A stretch of DNA of 34,379 nucleotides from Brevundimonas sp. SH203 (GTDB lineage: Bacteria; Pseudomonadota; Alphaproteobacteria; Caulobacterales; Caulobacteraceae). The stretch lies in NCBI RefSeq assembly GCF_002157625.1, contig NZ_BDMM01000009.1, forward strand, positions 1 through 34,379, read 5' to 3'. Positions within the stretch are counted from its first letter, which is position 1. Each line of letters begins with the position of its first letter. Below, piece by piece: positions 14,982-22,660 of this stretch. Position numbers and translations under genes: made by a program. Under the pieces are notes generated by a model, which was not told where the DNA came from, searched no databases, and was given only the letters and a program-made list of their open reading frames with translations.

Positions 14982-17317
14982 AGAAACAACCCTTTAGGGT
15001 AAGCACCGGCCTCAAAGACCTGATTGGCCGCGATTTGATCGTAGACGATTATGTCGCGGTTTTCGAACTGGTCAAAAATTCGTTTGACGCTCACGCGAGC
15101 CACGTCCGCATCGTCTTCGAAGATGACCGTGTGATTATTGCGGATGACGGCAAGGGGATGACCCGCGACGACATTCTTCGGAAATGGCTGTTCGTGGCTT
15201 ACTCGGCAAAGCGTGAGGGCACAGAGGACGACGATTATCGCGACAAGATTGGAGACCGGACCGGGCCATTTGCAGGTGCAAAAGGCGTTGGTCGGTTTTC
15301 CTGCGACAGGCTGGGCTCGACCCTCCGACTTAGCTCAAAATCCTCCGCAGAGCGGGTTCAGATCCTGGACATTGACTGGTTGCTTTACGAAGGCGACCCC
15401 AAGCGTGAATTCGGCGATGTGCTCGTCAACCTGTTCGAGACAGAAGAATTTGACCCTGCCCTGGCAAAGCCACGAGGTGAGACGGGCACAGTCCTCGAAA
15501 TCCGAAAACTTCGATCAGAGTGGGATCGGACCAAGCTACAGGGCCTGAAGCGTGAGCTAACGAAGCTTATCGATCCATTTTCCGAGGGTGTGCCGAAATT
15601 TCAGATCGAGATCGTCGCGCCGTCTCAGTTGGCAGCGGATGCTGAGGATGCCGCTTTCAATGCTCAGCGACGGGATGACCAACAGGCGCGATTGGAGGTC
15701 AACGGACGCATCGAAAACCCGATCATTGATGTCGTTGCAGAGCGCACTACGTCGATCAAAGTGAGACTTGTAGACGATGGAACATTCCTGGAGACGACGC
15801 TCACCGACCGAGGTGATGTGGTCTACAAGATTCGAGAGCCTAGCCCCTACGACGGATTGGCCGCCACAGACCTAAATGCGGACATCTACTTCCTGAACCA
15901 CAGCGCCAAGATGGTTTTTAAGTACCGTATGGGTCTACCGTCGGTGCAGTTCGGATCGATCTTTCTGTTCCGAAATGGGTTCCGCGTCTTTCCAATCGGT
16001 GCCGAAGATGACGACTTCTTTGGGTTAAATCGAAGAAAGCAGCAGGGGCAGCGCCGCTTTCTTGGGGGGCGCGACCTAATCGGTCGCGTACAGATCAAGG
16101 GCGTCGCCGGCTTTGACGAGGCTACTAGCCGAAATCAGGGGCTGATCCGAACGCCACAGGTAGATGAACTCATCGAGTGCATCCGGGACAAATGCGTCCG
16201 TCGTCTCGAACGGTATGTGGTCGATATCTCGTGGAAGGACAAGCTGGATAAGGAGGCCGACGACACCGCGCGAATGCGCCTGGATGAAAGTAGCGCGAGA
16301 GTTTCCCAGCTTGTTGCTCGACTCGCTGCCACTGAGGGTGTCGAACTTCTCTCCTACAGTCCCGATCTCGTTCGAATAGTCGATGAAAAATCGGAAGCCT
16401 TCGAAGGGTCATTGAAGGCTTTGGAGCTTCTGGCAGACGAAGTTGGCGATCCCGACCTTTCAGCGCGCGTCAGCGATGCCAAGGCGCGGTTGAAGATTCT
16501 TCAAGCCGCAGAAGCTGAGGCGAGGGAGGCCGAGCGGAGAGCCGAGGCTAGAGCAGTAGCGGCCGAAAAGGCCGCCGCTGTTGCTCAGGTTCAATACCAA
16601 GAAGAGCGAGCGAGAAGCGCATTTCTCGTCGCAGCTGGTTCACTCGATCAGGACACGATCCTCAACCTTCACCACCAGATCATCATGCAGGCATCTGACG
16701 TGCATCACGGCGTAAAGCGGATGATGGGCAAATTGCGTTCTGGTGCCGAGGTGAAGCGGGAAGACTGGATAGATTTCTTGGAGAAGGTGTCCTTCAGAAA
16801 CAGCCAGATTTTGACTGCGGCTCGGTTTGCCACAAAGGGCGGCTATCAACAGCAGGCTTCTGACGTAAAAGCGGATTTGGCCGTTTATGTACGCGACTAT
16901 ATCGAAACAGTCTCGTCGCTCTGGGCTCCGCAAGGCCTGACCATTCACGTCGAAGGTGACGACAAGCCGTTCTCTAAGAAATTCCGTCCGATAGAAATCG
17001 GAATCGTCATCGACAATCTTGTTACCAATGCGGCCAAGGCCAGGGCGTCGAATGTTGCATTTTTCATAAACGTCACACGCGGTGCCAGCCCGGAGCTTAT
17101 CCTCACGGTCGCTGATGACGGAGATGGGTGGGCAAAGAAATCTGATCTGATCGAGCGTGTTTTCGAGAAAGGCGTGACCACCACCGACGGGTCGGGACTT
17201 GGACTCTATCATGTGCGTCAGATCGTCGAGAGCCTCGGGGGAGCAATAGAGGCTCATAAGGATGCCTTCTCCGATGATTTGGATGGCGCCCATCTCACCG
17301 TCAGGGTGCCGTCATGA
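14978..17317 (+). CDS. Double-GHKL ATPase: Hsp90/MORC-like N-domain plus histidine-kinase-like C-domain
   Basis: 779 residues, no membrane segment. The N-terminal GHKL ATPase resembles Hsp90/MutL/MORC proteins: N-box ELVKNSFDAHA (30-40), DDGKGM (56-61), GAKGVGRFS (100-108). A middle region of about 300 residues is unassigned. An alanine/glutamate-rich coiled coil (about 500-545) leads to a helical segment with ILNLHHQIIMQASDVHHGVK (561-580), where His565/566 could be a phosphoacceptor. A second GHKL domain of histidine-kinase type follows: IDNLVTNAAKA (678-688), VADDGDGW, and TTDGSGLGLYHVRQIVESLGG. The next gene encodes a receiver protein and overlaps by ATGA, so they form a signalling pair. 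Hsp90/MORC-like ATPases beside cytosine methylases are known from restriction-like loci; fusion to a kinase core is less usual. Confidence 0.85.
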   Translation: MEKQPFRVSTGLKDLIGRDLIVDDYVAVFELVKNSFDAHASHVRIVFEDDRVIIADDGKGMTRDDILRKWLFVAYSAKREGTEDDDYRDKIGDRTGPFAGAKGVGRFSCDRLGSTLRLSSKSSAERVQILDIDWLLYEGDPKREFGDVLVNLFETEEFDPALAKPRGETGTVLEIRKLRSEWDRTKLQGLKRELTKLIDPFSEGVPKFQIEIVAPSQLAADAEDAAFNAQRRDDQQARLEVNGRIENPIIDVVAERTTSIKVRLVDDGTFLETTLTDRGDVVYKIREPSPYDGLAATDLNADIYFLNHSAKMVFKYRMGLPSVQFGSIFLFRNGFRVFPIGAEDDDFFGLNRRKQQGQRRFLGGRDLIGRVQIKGVAGFDEATSRNQGLIRTPQVDELIECIRDKCVRRLERYVVDISWKDKLDKEADDTARMRLDESSARVSQLVARLAATEGVELLSYSPDLVRIVDEKSEAFEGSLKALELLADEVGDPDLSARVSDAKARLKILQAAEAEAREAERRAEARAVAAEKAAAVAQVQYQEERARSAFLVAAGSLDQDTILNLHHQIIMQASDVHHGVKRMMGKLRSGAEVKREDWIDFLEKVSFRNSQILTAARFATKGGYQQQASDVKADLAVYVRDYIETVSSLWAPQGLTIHVEGDDKPFSKKFRPIEIGIVIDNLVTNAAKARASNVAFFINVTRGASPELILTVADDGDGWAKKSDLIERVFEKGVTTTDGSGLGLYHVRQIVESLGGAIEAHKDAFSDDLDGAHLTVRVPS

Positions 17318-18267
17318 AGCTCGAATTTCGACTTCTGGTAGTAGATGACAACCCTAGCAGCGTTGACGAAGCGGCGAGCGAACTAGCCGACTACCTGAGC
17401 GCCAAGGGGTTTTCGTTCACTCGCACAAACGCAGAGGATCTCAGCGATCAGGGCCTTCGAAAATTTGCCAAGCGGTCAGGGCGAGATTTCGATCTCGTGA
17501 TCGTCGATTATCATCTCGGTGAGGGCGTAAACGGTGCTGTGGCTGCAGGCACAATACGGAATCAACTCCCATTCACTGACATCATTTTCTATTCGTCTAA
17601 CAATCCGAAAGAACTGCTGGAAGAACTGGCCAAGGAGGAGGTCGCGGGCGTTTTCGTCTCGATCAGAACAGGGCTTGGCGATGCCCTCCGGGGCATCGCG
17701 GACACGATCATTTCGAAAGCCATCGACCTAAATCATATGCGGGGGATCGCGATGTCGGAAGTCGCGGAGATGGATGTAATGATGGAGGATTTGCTGACGC
17801 GCGTTTTCGCCTCTGGTGACGAACGATTCCAGCCTAAGGCACAACGAACGTTGGACAAGCTGCTTGATAGCAGCCGACACAAAGTAGACGTGGTGGAGCC
17901 GATGGCGCGAAACGGTCTGATCCTGGACGCCATCTCGAACGCCGATATTTTTGGATCGGCGCACAAATATATGGCTGTGTGCAGGGTTGCGAAGGCGCTG
18001 GACGTAAAACCCAGTGAAGCCCTGGATTATCTGAAATCGTATGAGACGGATGTGATCAGAAACCGCAACACCTTAGCCCACGCCAAGGAGGAGCGGGACG
18101 AAGATGGCCAAGTGACACTGCGGTCAATCAAGAAGGGCGAGAATCCGACCGTCATCGACGATGAATGGATGGTCCAGTTCAGGGGTAAGCTCAGGGATCA
18201 TCGCAGTGCGCTCGGTGTCGTCTGCCAATCCCTGGACGCCTATCTCCAGGGGCGTGCCGCAGGCTAG
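17314..18267 (+). CDS. Receiver-domain protein with HEPN-like C-terminal region
   Basis: 317 residues. The N-terminal receiver domain has the acidic pair in LLVVDDN (Asp11/12), phosphoacceptor Asp65 in LVIVDYHLGEG, and a Ser in FYSSN. The usual switch lysine after strand 5 is not seen (VFVSIRTG), so signalling may be atypical. Residues 150-317 are all-helical and contain VIRNRNTLAHAKEE: Arg251-Asn252-x3-His256 matches the RNxxxH signature of HEPN nucleases. No DNA-binding output domain is visible. The inference is that the GHKL partner phosphorylates or otherwise switches a HEPN ribonuclease-like effector. HEPN is assigned from the motif and helical context only, so a non-catalytic helical domain remains possible. 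The last 144 bases are antisense to the end of the methyltransferase gene. Confidence 0.78.
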   Translation: MKLEFRLLVVDDNPSSVDEAASELADYLSAKGFSFTRTNAEDLSDQGLRKFAKRSGRDFDLVIVDYHLGEGVNGAVAAGTIRNQLPFTDIIFYSSNNPKELLEELAKEEVAGVFVSIRTGLGDALRGIADTIISKAIDLNHMRGIAMSEVAEMDVMMEDLLTRVFASGDERFQPKAQRTLDKLLDSSRHKVDVVEPMARNGLILDAISNADIFGSAHKYMAVCRVAKALDVKPSEALDYLKSYETDVIRNRNTLAHAKEERDEDGQVTLRSIKKGENPTVIDDEWMVQFRGKLRDHRSALGVVCQSLDAYLQGRAAG

Positions 18268-19542
18268 GCGATAAAGTATCGAGCCAACCTGCTCGGCCAA
18301 GATTGGAGGCACCGCGTTTGCCACTTGGGTGAACCTAGGCACCTGGACGCGACGAAGGTGTCCTCCGGTCGTGTACTTCCCGTGGAATTGGAACCAATCA
18401 GGGAAAGTCTGAAGTCGCGCGTTTTCCCTGACGGTGAGTGTCCGTGGCTCCGAATAATGAAGCAGATCATCTGGCAAGCTCGTTATCGTCGGCGAGGCTG
18501 CGAGGGGATCAAGCACTCTGATCGCCATCTTTTTCAAAGAGTATTTTTTTCGTGTTTCGGCAGAGATCGTCGTATTCAGACGGCCCTCTTCCCCTGCCGC
18601 TTTGATGATCGCTGCGAAGCGCGTTTCGATATCTGGCCGGTGACGCGCTAGCCGGGTGTCTGATGGATCCCCCGTGAAGTCGTCGCGCATTGCCCTCTGG
18701 AAGTCCGTCCTTGGTCCTTTGTAAGAGATTGCACGAAAACCAGGCGAGTCAGGACACGGTTTCGTTCCACTGAAAGCCACTTCGAGATCGCTGAGCGCGT
18801 CCCGAGCGGACGGTGACTTAGTCAACCCTTTCGCGTTTAGAAACTGGTCGCGGCCGTTAGACAAGGCATCAAAAACGCTAGAAACCTCGGATGGAGCAAT
18901 GTCACCAATCCGGCCGCCTATTAGGAAGAACCTCTGGCGCGCCTGCGGGACACCATACTCGCTGACCCGGATCATTTTCTGCTGTGTATGATACTCTTTG
19001 CCCAGGCGCTCTTTGAGAGACTCGGCGAAGTTTGTGATCTCACCGCTTGCGGCGTTGCCAAAGTCGGACTGGAAGCCTCTGACGTTCTCAATCAAAACGA
19101 TCCGGGGCTTAATTAGGCTCACAAGGTCCAGATAGGCTTCAAAAAGCCGGTTGCGCGGGTCCTCCGCTTTTCGGCGCCCTGCATGGGAAAAGCCTTGGCA
19201 AGGCGGACCGCCAGCGAGCAGGTCTATCGTTCCCGAAAGGGCCGACAACTGATCCTTCTTTTGGCTCAGTAACTCTTGAATGTCCCAAGCTTTGCGCTCG
19301 ATACTTTGAGGCCAGGAGTAAGAAAGTTCCCCGCCGTCGGGGAAGTTCTTGGTGAGTGTGGAGAAGGCGAAGGCATCCTTCTCGATGGCAAAGATGCCAT
19401 GCCATCCGGCGCGTTTCAGTCCAAGGCTTAGGCCACCACACCCGGCGAAGGCATCTACGAATGTTGGGCGGCGCGCTGATCCTGCCGAATCGAGCTCGGT
19501 GTCGTCGAGCAAAACAGATCTATGTTGTTCGCTCACGACCAT
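18124..19542 (-). CDS. DNA (cytosine-5-)-methyltransferase
   Basis: 472 residues, methylating C5 of cytosine in duplex DNA. Family motifs are in order. Motif I is FVDAFAGCGGLSLGL (28-42). Motif IV is GGPPCQGFSH with catalytic Cys115. Motif VI is IENVRGF (151-157), and motif VIII is QARQRFFLIGGR. A target-recognition region follows, then RENARLQTFPDWF and motif X, FTQVANAVPP. After motif X a tail of about 45 residues is encoded by DNA that also encodes the end of the convergent receiver gene. The ATG at 19540-19542 gives the usual short leader. No Vsr endonuclease or dedicated restriction partner is adjacent; the PD-(D/E)XK nuclease lies 5 kb away. It could protect element or host DNA, or set the state sensed by the GHKL protein. 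Confidence 0.93.
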   Translation of the reverse strand: MVVSEQHRSVLLDDTELDSAGSARRPTFVDAFAGCGGLSLGLKRAGWHGIFAIEKDAFAFSTLTKNFPDGGELSYSWPQSIERKAWDIQELLSQKKDQLSALSGTIDLLAGGPPCQGFSHAGRRKAEDPRNRLFEAYLDLVSLIKPRIVLIENVRGFQSDFGNAASGEITNFAESLKERLGKEYHTQQKMIRVSEYGVPQARQRFFLIGGRIGDIAPSEVSSVFDALSNGRDQFLNAKGLTKSPSARDALSDLEVAFSGTKPCPDSPGFRAISYKGPRTDFQRAMRDDFTGDPSDTRLARHRPDIETRFAAIIKAAGEEGRLNTTISAETRKKYSLKKMAIRVLDPLAASPTITSLPDDLLHYSEPRTLTVRENARLQTFPDWFQFHGKYTTGGHLRRVQVPRFTQVANAVPPILAEQVGSILYRLACGTPLEIGVQGLADDTERTAMIPELTPELDHPFIVDDGRILALLD

Positions 19543-19591
19543 CCCCCAACCGTAAATCGAAACTCTACCGAAGACCAGGCTCTCTGACCAG

Positions 19592-19613
19592 TTGGGGCAA
19601 CTATTGGGGCGGA
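19592..19613. repeat. Candidate right integrase arm-type repeats
   Basis: Two TTGGGG motifs (19592-19597, 19604-19609), 12 bases apart and followed by CGGA, mirror the pair at 7860-7881 in the same orientation. The two stretches agree at 17 of 22 positions. They lie inside the element, between the methyltransferase start and the att core. Confidence 0.5.
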
Positions 19614-19631
19614 GTGTGAGGGAGGTTTAAT

Positions 19632-19658
19632 AAAATCAATCAAATCAGATGGTTGATT
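19632..19658 (-). terminator. Terminator of tRNA-Arg, located inside the element
   Basis: On the minus strand AATCAACCA pairs with TGATTGATT (8 of 9 pairs, 7-base loop) and runs into TTTT, about 10 bases after the tRNA 3' end. Because it lies on the element side of the att core, integration replaced whatever terminator the tRNA had before. Confidence 0.65.
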
Positions 19659-19665
19659 GAGAAGT

Positions 19666-19680
19666 ATGGCGCACCCGACA
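19666..19680. repeat. Right attachment site (tRNA-Arg 3' end)
   Basis: ATGGCGCACCCGACA, identical to 7724-7738. All but the first base belong to the tRNA-Arg gene, so the tRNA stays intact after integration. Confidence 0.9.
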
Positions 19681-19743
19681 GGATTCGAACCTGTGACCTC
19701 TGCCTTCGGAGGGCAGCACTCTATCCAGCTGAGCTACGGGTGC
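19667..19743 (-). tRNA. tRNA-Arg (anticodon CCG), CCA encoded; integration target
   Basis: The minus strand folds into a full cloverleaf. The acceptor is GCACCCG/CGGGTGC with discriminator G and encoded CCA. The D arm contains GCTCAGCTGGATAGAGT. The anticodon stem is CTGCC/GGCAG around CTCCGAA (anticodon CCG, reading CGG), and the T arm is ACAGG/CCTGT. Its 3' end is the attachment site of the element to its left. Confidence 0.97.
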
Positions 19744-19820
19744 GTGCGCGGCGTGACGCCGGAGAGGGCCGCTTACAGCATGGCGCGGGCGGCCTCAATC
19801 CTGAATAAGCGTTTGGCGGC

Positions 19821-20624
19821 TTATTGCGCCGTCATGCCGCCATCGATCTTGAATTCGGAGCCGGTGACGAACTTGGACTCGTCCGACGCCAGATAGAGAA
19901 CGCAATAGGCGACGTCGTCGGGTTCGCCGATCCGCTTCAGCGGAATGCCGCGCGCCAGCCGTTCGTGGGCCTTGTTCTGGTCGCCGCCGGCCATGGCGAT
20001 GAAGGGGTCCAGGATCGGGGTCTTGATGAAGACCGGGTGGACCGAGTTGCAGCGCACGTTCCAGTCGGCCTTGGCCGCCTCCAGCGCCAGGGTCTTGGTG
20101 TACATCCAGACGGCGGCCTTGGTGGCGTTGTAGGCGCCCATGCCGGGGGCGGCGGCCAGGCCCGCGATGGACGAGATGTTGATGATGGACGCCGGGGCCG
20201 AGGCGCGCAGGTGCGGCATGGCGTGTTTGGCGCCTAGCATGATCGAGCGCAGATTGATCTCGTACTGACGCTGCCAGTTGTCGACGGTGTCCTGTTCGAC
20301 GAAGGCCAAGGGGCCGCCGACGCCGGCGTTGTTGACCAGGACCGACAGTCCGCCCAGGTCCGCGACGGCGGCGGCGATCACACCTTCCCAGTCGGCCTCG
20401 CTGGCCACGTCATGGGCGTAGGCGAAGGCGGCGCCGGCGATCTCCTGATTGATCCGCGCGGCCAGGGCCTCGGCGCGCGGGCCGTCGATGTCGGTCACGG
20501 CGACGCGGGCGCCTTCGCGCGCTATCATCAGGGCCATGGCCTCGCCCAGGCCGCCGGCGGCGCCGGTGATCAGGACGGTCTTACCGGCGACGCGGCCGGG
20601 GCGGGAGGGGGCGGGCGTGGTCAT
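19821..20624 (-). CDS. SDR-family NAD(P)-dependent oxidoreductase
   Basis: 267 residues, classical short-chain dehydrogenase. The cofactor-binding TGAAGGLG lies near residue 21 and an Asp after strand 2 (VAVTDIDG) suggests NAD preference. NNAG is present, and the catalytic Ser and Tyr-x-x-x-Lys appear in INISSIAG and AYNATKAAV. The C-terminus ends in the usual [10 protein letters not shown]. It reduces or oxidises a hydroxy/keto group; the substrate is not deducible. The start codon overlaps the stop of the pterin dehydratase gene by one base (TGATG), so the two are co-translated. Dihydropteridine reduction would be a tempting link, but nothing in the sequence shows it. Confidence 0.9.
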   Translation of the reverse strand: MTTPAPSRPGRVAGKTVLITGAAGGLGEAMALMIAREGARVAVTDIDGPRAEALAARINQEIAGAAFAYAHDVASEADWEGVIAAAVADLGGLSVLVNNAGVGGPLAFVEQDTVDNWQRQYEINLRSIMLGAKHAMPHLRASAPASIINISSIAGLAAAPGMGAYNATKAAVWMYTKTLALEAAKADWNVRCNSVHPVFIKTPILDPFIAMAGGDQNKAHERLARGIPLKRIGEPDDVAYCVLYLASDESKFVTGSEFKIDGGMTAQ

Positions 20625-20935
20625 CAGTCGTGGTCCTTGCCGGGCGTCAGGTCGCGGGTGATGGAGTCGATGAACTGGGCCAGCTGGACGTCCTTGTCCG
20701 TCACCCCGTCGGCGTCGTGGGTCGTCAGCAGGATTTCGACGCGGTTATAGACGTTGGACCATTCGGGATGGTGGCCCATGACCTCCGCCTGCCTCGCCAC
20801 GCGCGTCATGAAGGCGAAGGCGGCGTTGAAGTCGGGGAACAGCACGGTCTTGACGATGGCGTCGCGTCCGTCCCCGCCCGGCGTCCAGCCCTGAAGCCTG
20901 GCGCAAGCCGCCTCGGCGCCGATATTGCCGTTCAT
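20624..20935 (-). CDS. phhB: 4a-hydroxytetrahydrobiopterin dehydratase (pterin-4a-carbinolamine dehydratase)
   Basis: 103 residues, the normal length. It removes water from 4a-hydroxytetrahydropterin formed by aromatic amino acid hydroxylases, so that the cofactor can be recycled. The family signature is clear: [20 protein letters not shown] with the catalytic His-His-Pro, followed by [11 protein letters not shown]. The ATG at 20933-20935 has a purine-rich GGGAGAGGCGG ahead of it. The frame stays open for a further 580 codons upstream, but that part is antisense to ubiE and the Crp gene. It overlaps the downstream SDR gene by one base. No phenylalanine hydroxylase is in the window. Confidence 0.92.
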   Translation of the reverse strand: MNGNIGAEAACARLQGWTPGGDGRDAIVKTVLFPDFNAAFAFMTRVARQAEVMGHHPEWSNVYNRVEILLTTHDADGVTDKDVQLAQFIDSITRDLTPGKDHD

Positions 20936-21118
20936 TCCGCCTCTCCCAGCACGATCTCTGTCGGTTCCTGTCTGGCGTAGGGCGCCCGCAGGCGTGCGGC
21001 AAGCGCCGGGAACATCTGGCCAAGCTTGGGCGTTGAGTTTCCAGATCAAGCGTGGCCGTTCGCTGTCGCCTTTTCCGGCGCGGCGGATGCGGTCATGGAC
21101 AGTTGGCAGGAGACGACG

Positions 21119-21820
21119 ATGGACAATCTGTGGATCGCCGCCCTGGACGCGGCCGACCGCAAGCGGATCGAACCCCATCTGAAGCGGGACGAGATCGCGC
21201 GCGGCCAGATGCTGTACGACGCAGGCGAGGCCGTGGACCGGGTGTGGTTCCCGATCAAGGGCGTGGTGTCGCTGATGACCGTCCTGCCCGACGACAAGAT
21301 GGTCGAGACCGCCGCCATCGGGCGCGAGGGCCTGATCGGCGTGACATGCGGCCCCTTGAACGCCCGCGCCGCCAGCCGCGCCATCTCCCAGCGCGACGGC
21401 CTGGCCGCCTATTGCTCGGCCGAGGTGTTCGGCGAGGCGCTGGACAAGAGCGAGAGCCTGCGTCTGGCCCTGTCGCGCTTCACCGAAGGGCTTATGGCCC
21501 AGGTGCAGCAGGCCGCCGCCTGCAACGCCCAGCACCGGCTGGACGAGCGGCTGGCGCGCTGGCTGCTGACGCTGCATGACCGGGCCGAGGACGACCGTTT
21601 CGACCTGACCCAGGCCGACATCGCCGGAATGCTGGGCGTGCGCCGCGCCACCGTGTCCGAAGTCGGTTCGGTGCTGGAGGGCAAGTCGCTGATCCAGCGC
21701 GGGCGCGGCTGGGTCAAGGTTCTGGACCGCGACGGTCTGGAGGCGGCCTCGTGCGGGTGTTACGGCCTGATGCGCGACGTGATGAAGGATCTGGAGCTTC
21801 CTCAGCCGCAAGCCGCCTGA
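21119..21820 (+). CDS. Crp/Fnr-family transcriptional regulator
   Basis: 233 residues. The start is set by a strong AGGAG six bases ahead of the ATG at 21119; upstream ATG (21095) and TTG (21026) lack such a site. The N-terminal cyclic-nucleotide-binding-like beta roll spans about 10-120 ([20 protein letters not shown]). The dimer helix is around 125-150, and the C-terminal winged helix has [20 protein letters not shown] as the HTH. There is no N-terminal cysteine cluster, so it is not an oxygen-sensing FNR with an iron-sulfur cluster. The ligand is unknown. It is divergent from phhB-SDR and 45 bases ahead of ubiE, from which it is probably independently transcribed. Confidence 0.9.
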   Translation: MDNLWIAALDAADRKRIEPHLKRDEIARGQMLYDAGEAVDRVWFPIKGVVSLMTVLPDDKMVETAAIGREGLIGVTCGPLNARAASRAISQRDGLAAYCSAEVFGEALDKSESLRLALSRFTEGLMAQVQQAAACNAQHRLDERLARWLLTLHDRAEDDRFDLTQADIAGMLGVRRATVSEVGSVLEGKSLIQRGRGWVKVLDRDGLEAASCGCYGLMRDVMKDLELPQPQAA

Positions 21821-21865
21821 TCGCCGTTCTGATCGGGTGACGGCGGCGCGGCGACGCGCTAGACG

Positions 21866-22660
21866 ATGCGGATGACCGACGCCTCCTCCCACGGCCCGCA
21901 TTCGTCGGGCGATCGTTCCTCCTTCGGCTTTCGCGATGTGGACGCGCGCGAGAAGGTGAAGATGGTGCGCGGGGTCTTCGATTCCGTCGCCTCCAACTAC
22001 GACGTGATGAACGACCTGATGAGCGTGGGCGTCCACCGCATCTGGAAGGACATTGCCGCCGCCAAGCTGAACCCTCGTCCTGGCGAGACCATTCTGGACG
22101 TGGCGGGCGGCACCGGCGACATGGCCCGGCGCTATTCGAAGATGGCCCGCGCGGCGCAGGAGCGGCGCGGCGGCGACGACGCCAATGTCATCGTTCTGGA
22201 CTACAACGCCGAAATGATCCTGGCGGGCGTCCACAAGGGCGGCGAGCCGGAGATGAGCTGGTCGGTCGGCGACGCCATGAACCTGCCGCTGCCGGACGCC
22301 TCGGTCGACGCCTATTCGATCAGTTTCGGCATCAGGAACGTGGCCCATATCGACAAGGCCCTGGCCGAGGCGCGGCGCGTGCTGAAGCCCGGCGGCCGGT
22401 TTTTGTGCCTGGAGTTCTCGCGTCCCACGACCACGCCGATCCGCAAGGTCTATGACGCCTGGTCCTTCCACGCCATTCCGCGCATCGGCGGCTGGGTCGC
22501 AAAGGATCGCGACAGCTATCAGTATCTGGTCGAGAGCATCCGCCGCTTCCCCGACCAGCAGACGTTCAAGGGTATGATCGAGGACGCCGGGTTCCGCCGC
22601 GTGTCCGTGACCAATCTGTCGGGCGGGATCGCCGCCATCCACCACGGGTGGGCGATCTGA
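21866..22660 (+). CDS. ubiE: Ubiquinone/menaquinone C-methyltransferase UbiE
   Basis: 264 residues. A SAM-dependent methyltransferase adding the C-5 methyl of the ubiquinone ring (and of menaquinone where made). Family motifs: [23 protein letters not shown]-binding [32 protein letters not shown], and the C-terminal [15 protein letters not shown]. The length is as usual. The ATG at 21866 is followed closely by another at 21872; either is possible. Its last 13 bases overlap the GTG start of ubiB, a common operon in alphaproteobacteria. Confidence 0.97.
   Translation: MRMTDASSHGPHSSGDRSSFGFRDVDAREKVKMVRGVFDSVASNYDVMNDLMSVGVHRIWKDIAAAKLNPRPGETILDVAGGTGDMARRYSKMARAAQERRGGDDANVIVLDYNAEMILAGVHKGGEPEMSWSVGDAMNLPLPDASVDAYSISFGIRNVAHIDKALAEARRVLKPGGRFLCLEFSRPTTTPIRKVYDAWSFHAIPRIGGWVAKDRDSYQYLVESIRRFPDQQTFKGMIEDAGFRRVSVTNLSGGIAAIHHGWAI

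Larger units (their letters stand above)
7724..19680. mobile_element. Integrated element of about 12 kb at tRNA-Arg(CCG)
   Basis: The element is bounded by 15-bp direct repeats, the right one being the 3' end of the intact tRNA-Arg. Inside are a tyrosine integrase, an AlpA-like excisionase, an HUH-type replication protein and cargo. The cargo is a SHOCT membrane protein plus lipoprotein, an XRE regulator, a PD-(D/E)XK nuclease, and a GHKL ATPase / REC / m5C methyltransferase block. Pairs of TTGGGG motifs 12 bases apart lie near both ends and may be integrase arm sites. The right half is visibly less GC-rich than the flanks. No capsid, packaging or conjugation gene is seen, so it is a satellite-like or replicating integrative island. 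Unusually, the integrase is at the end away from the tRNA. Confidence 0.9.

Noticed and set aside
14555..15103. Upstream extension of the small gene next to the excisionase (289-residue frame)
   Set aside because: The extension is arginine-rich shadow sequence antisense to the excisionase and GHKL genes; the GTG at 14554 with GTGA coupling is a better start.
21026..21060. TTGAG...ATCAA near the Crp gene as an FNR box
   Set aside because: The half-sites are separated by 7 bases instead of 4, and the regulator lacks the FNR cysteine cluster.
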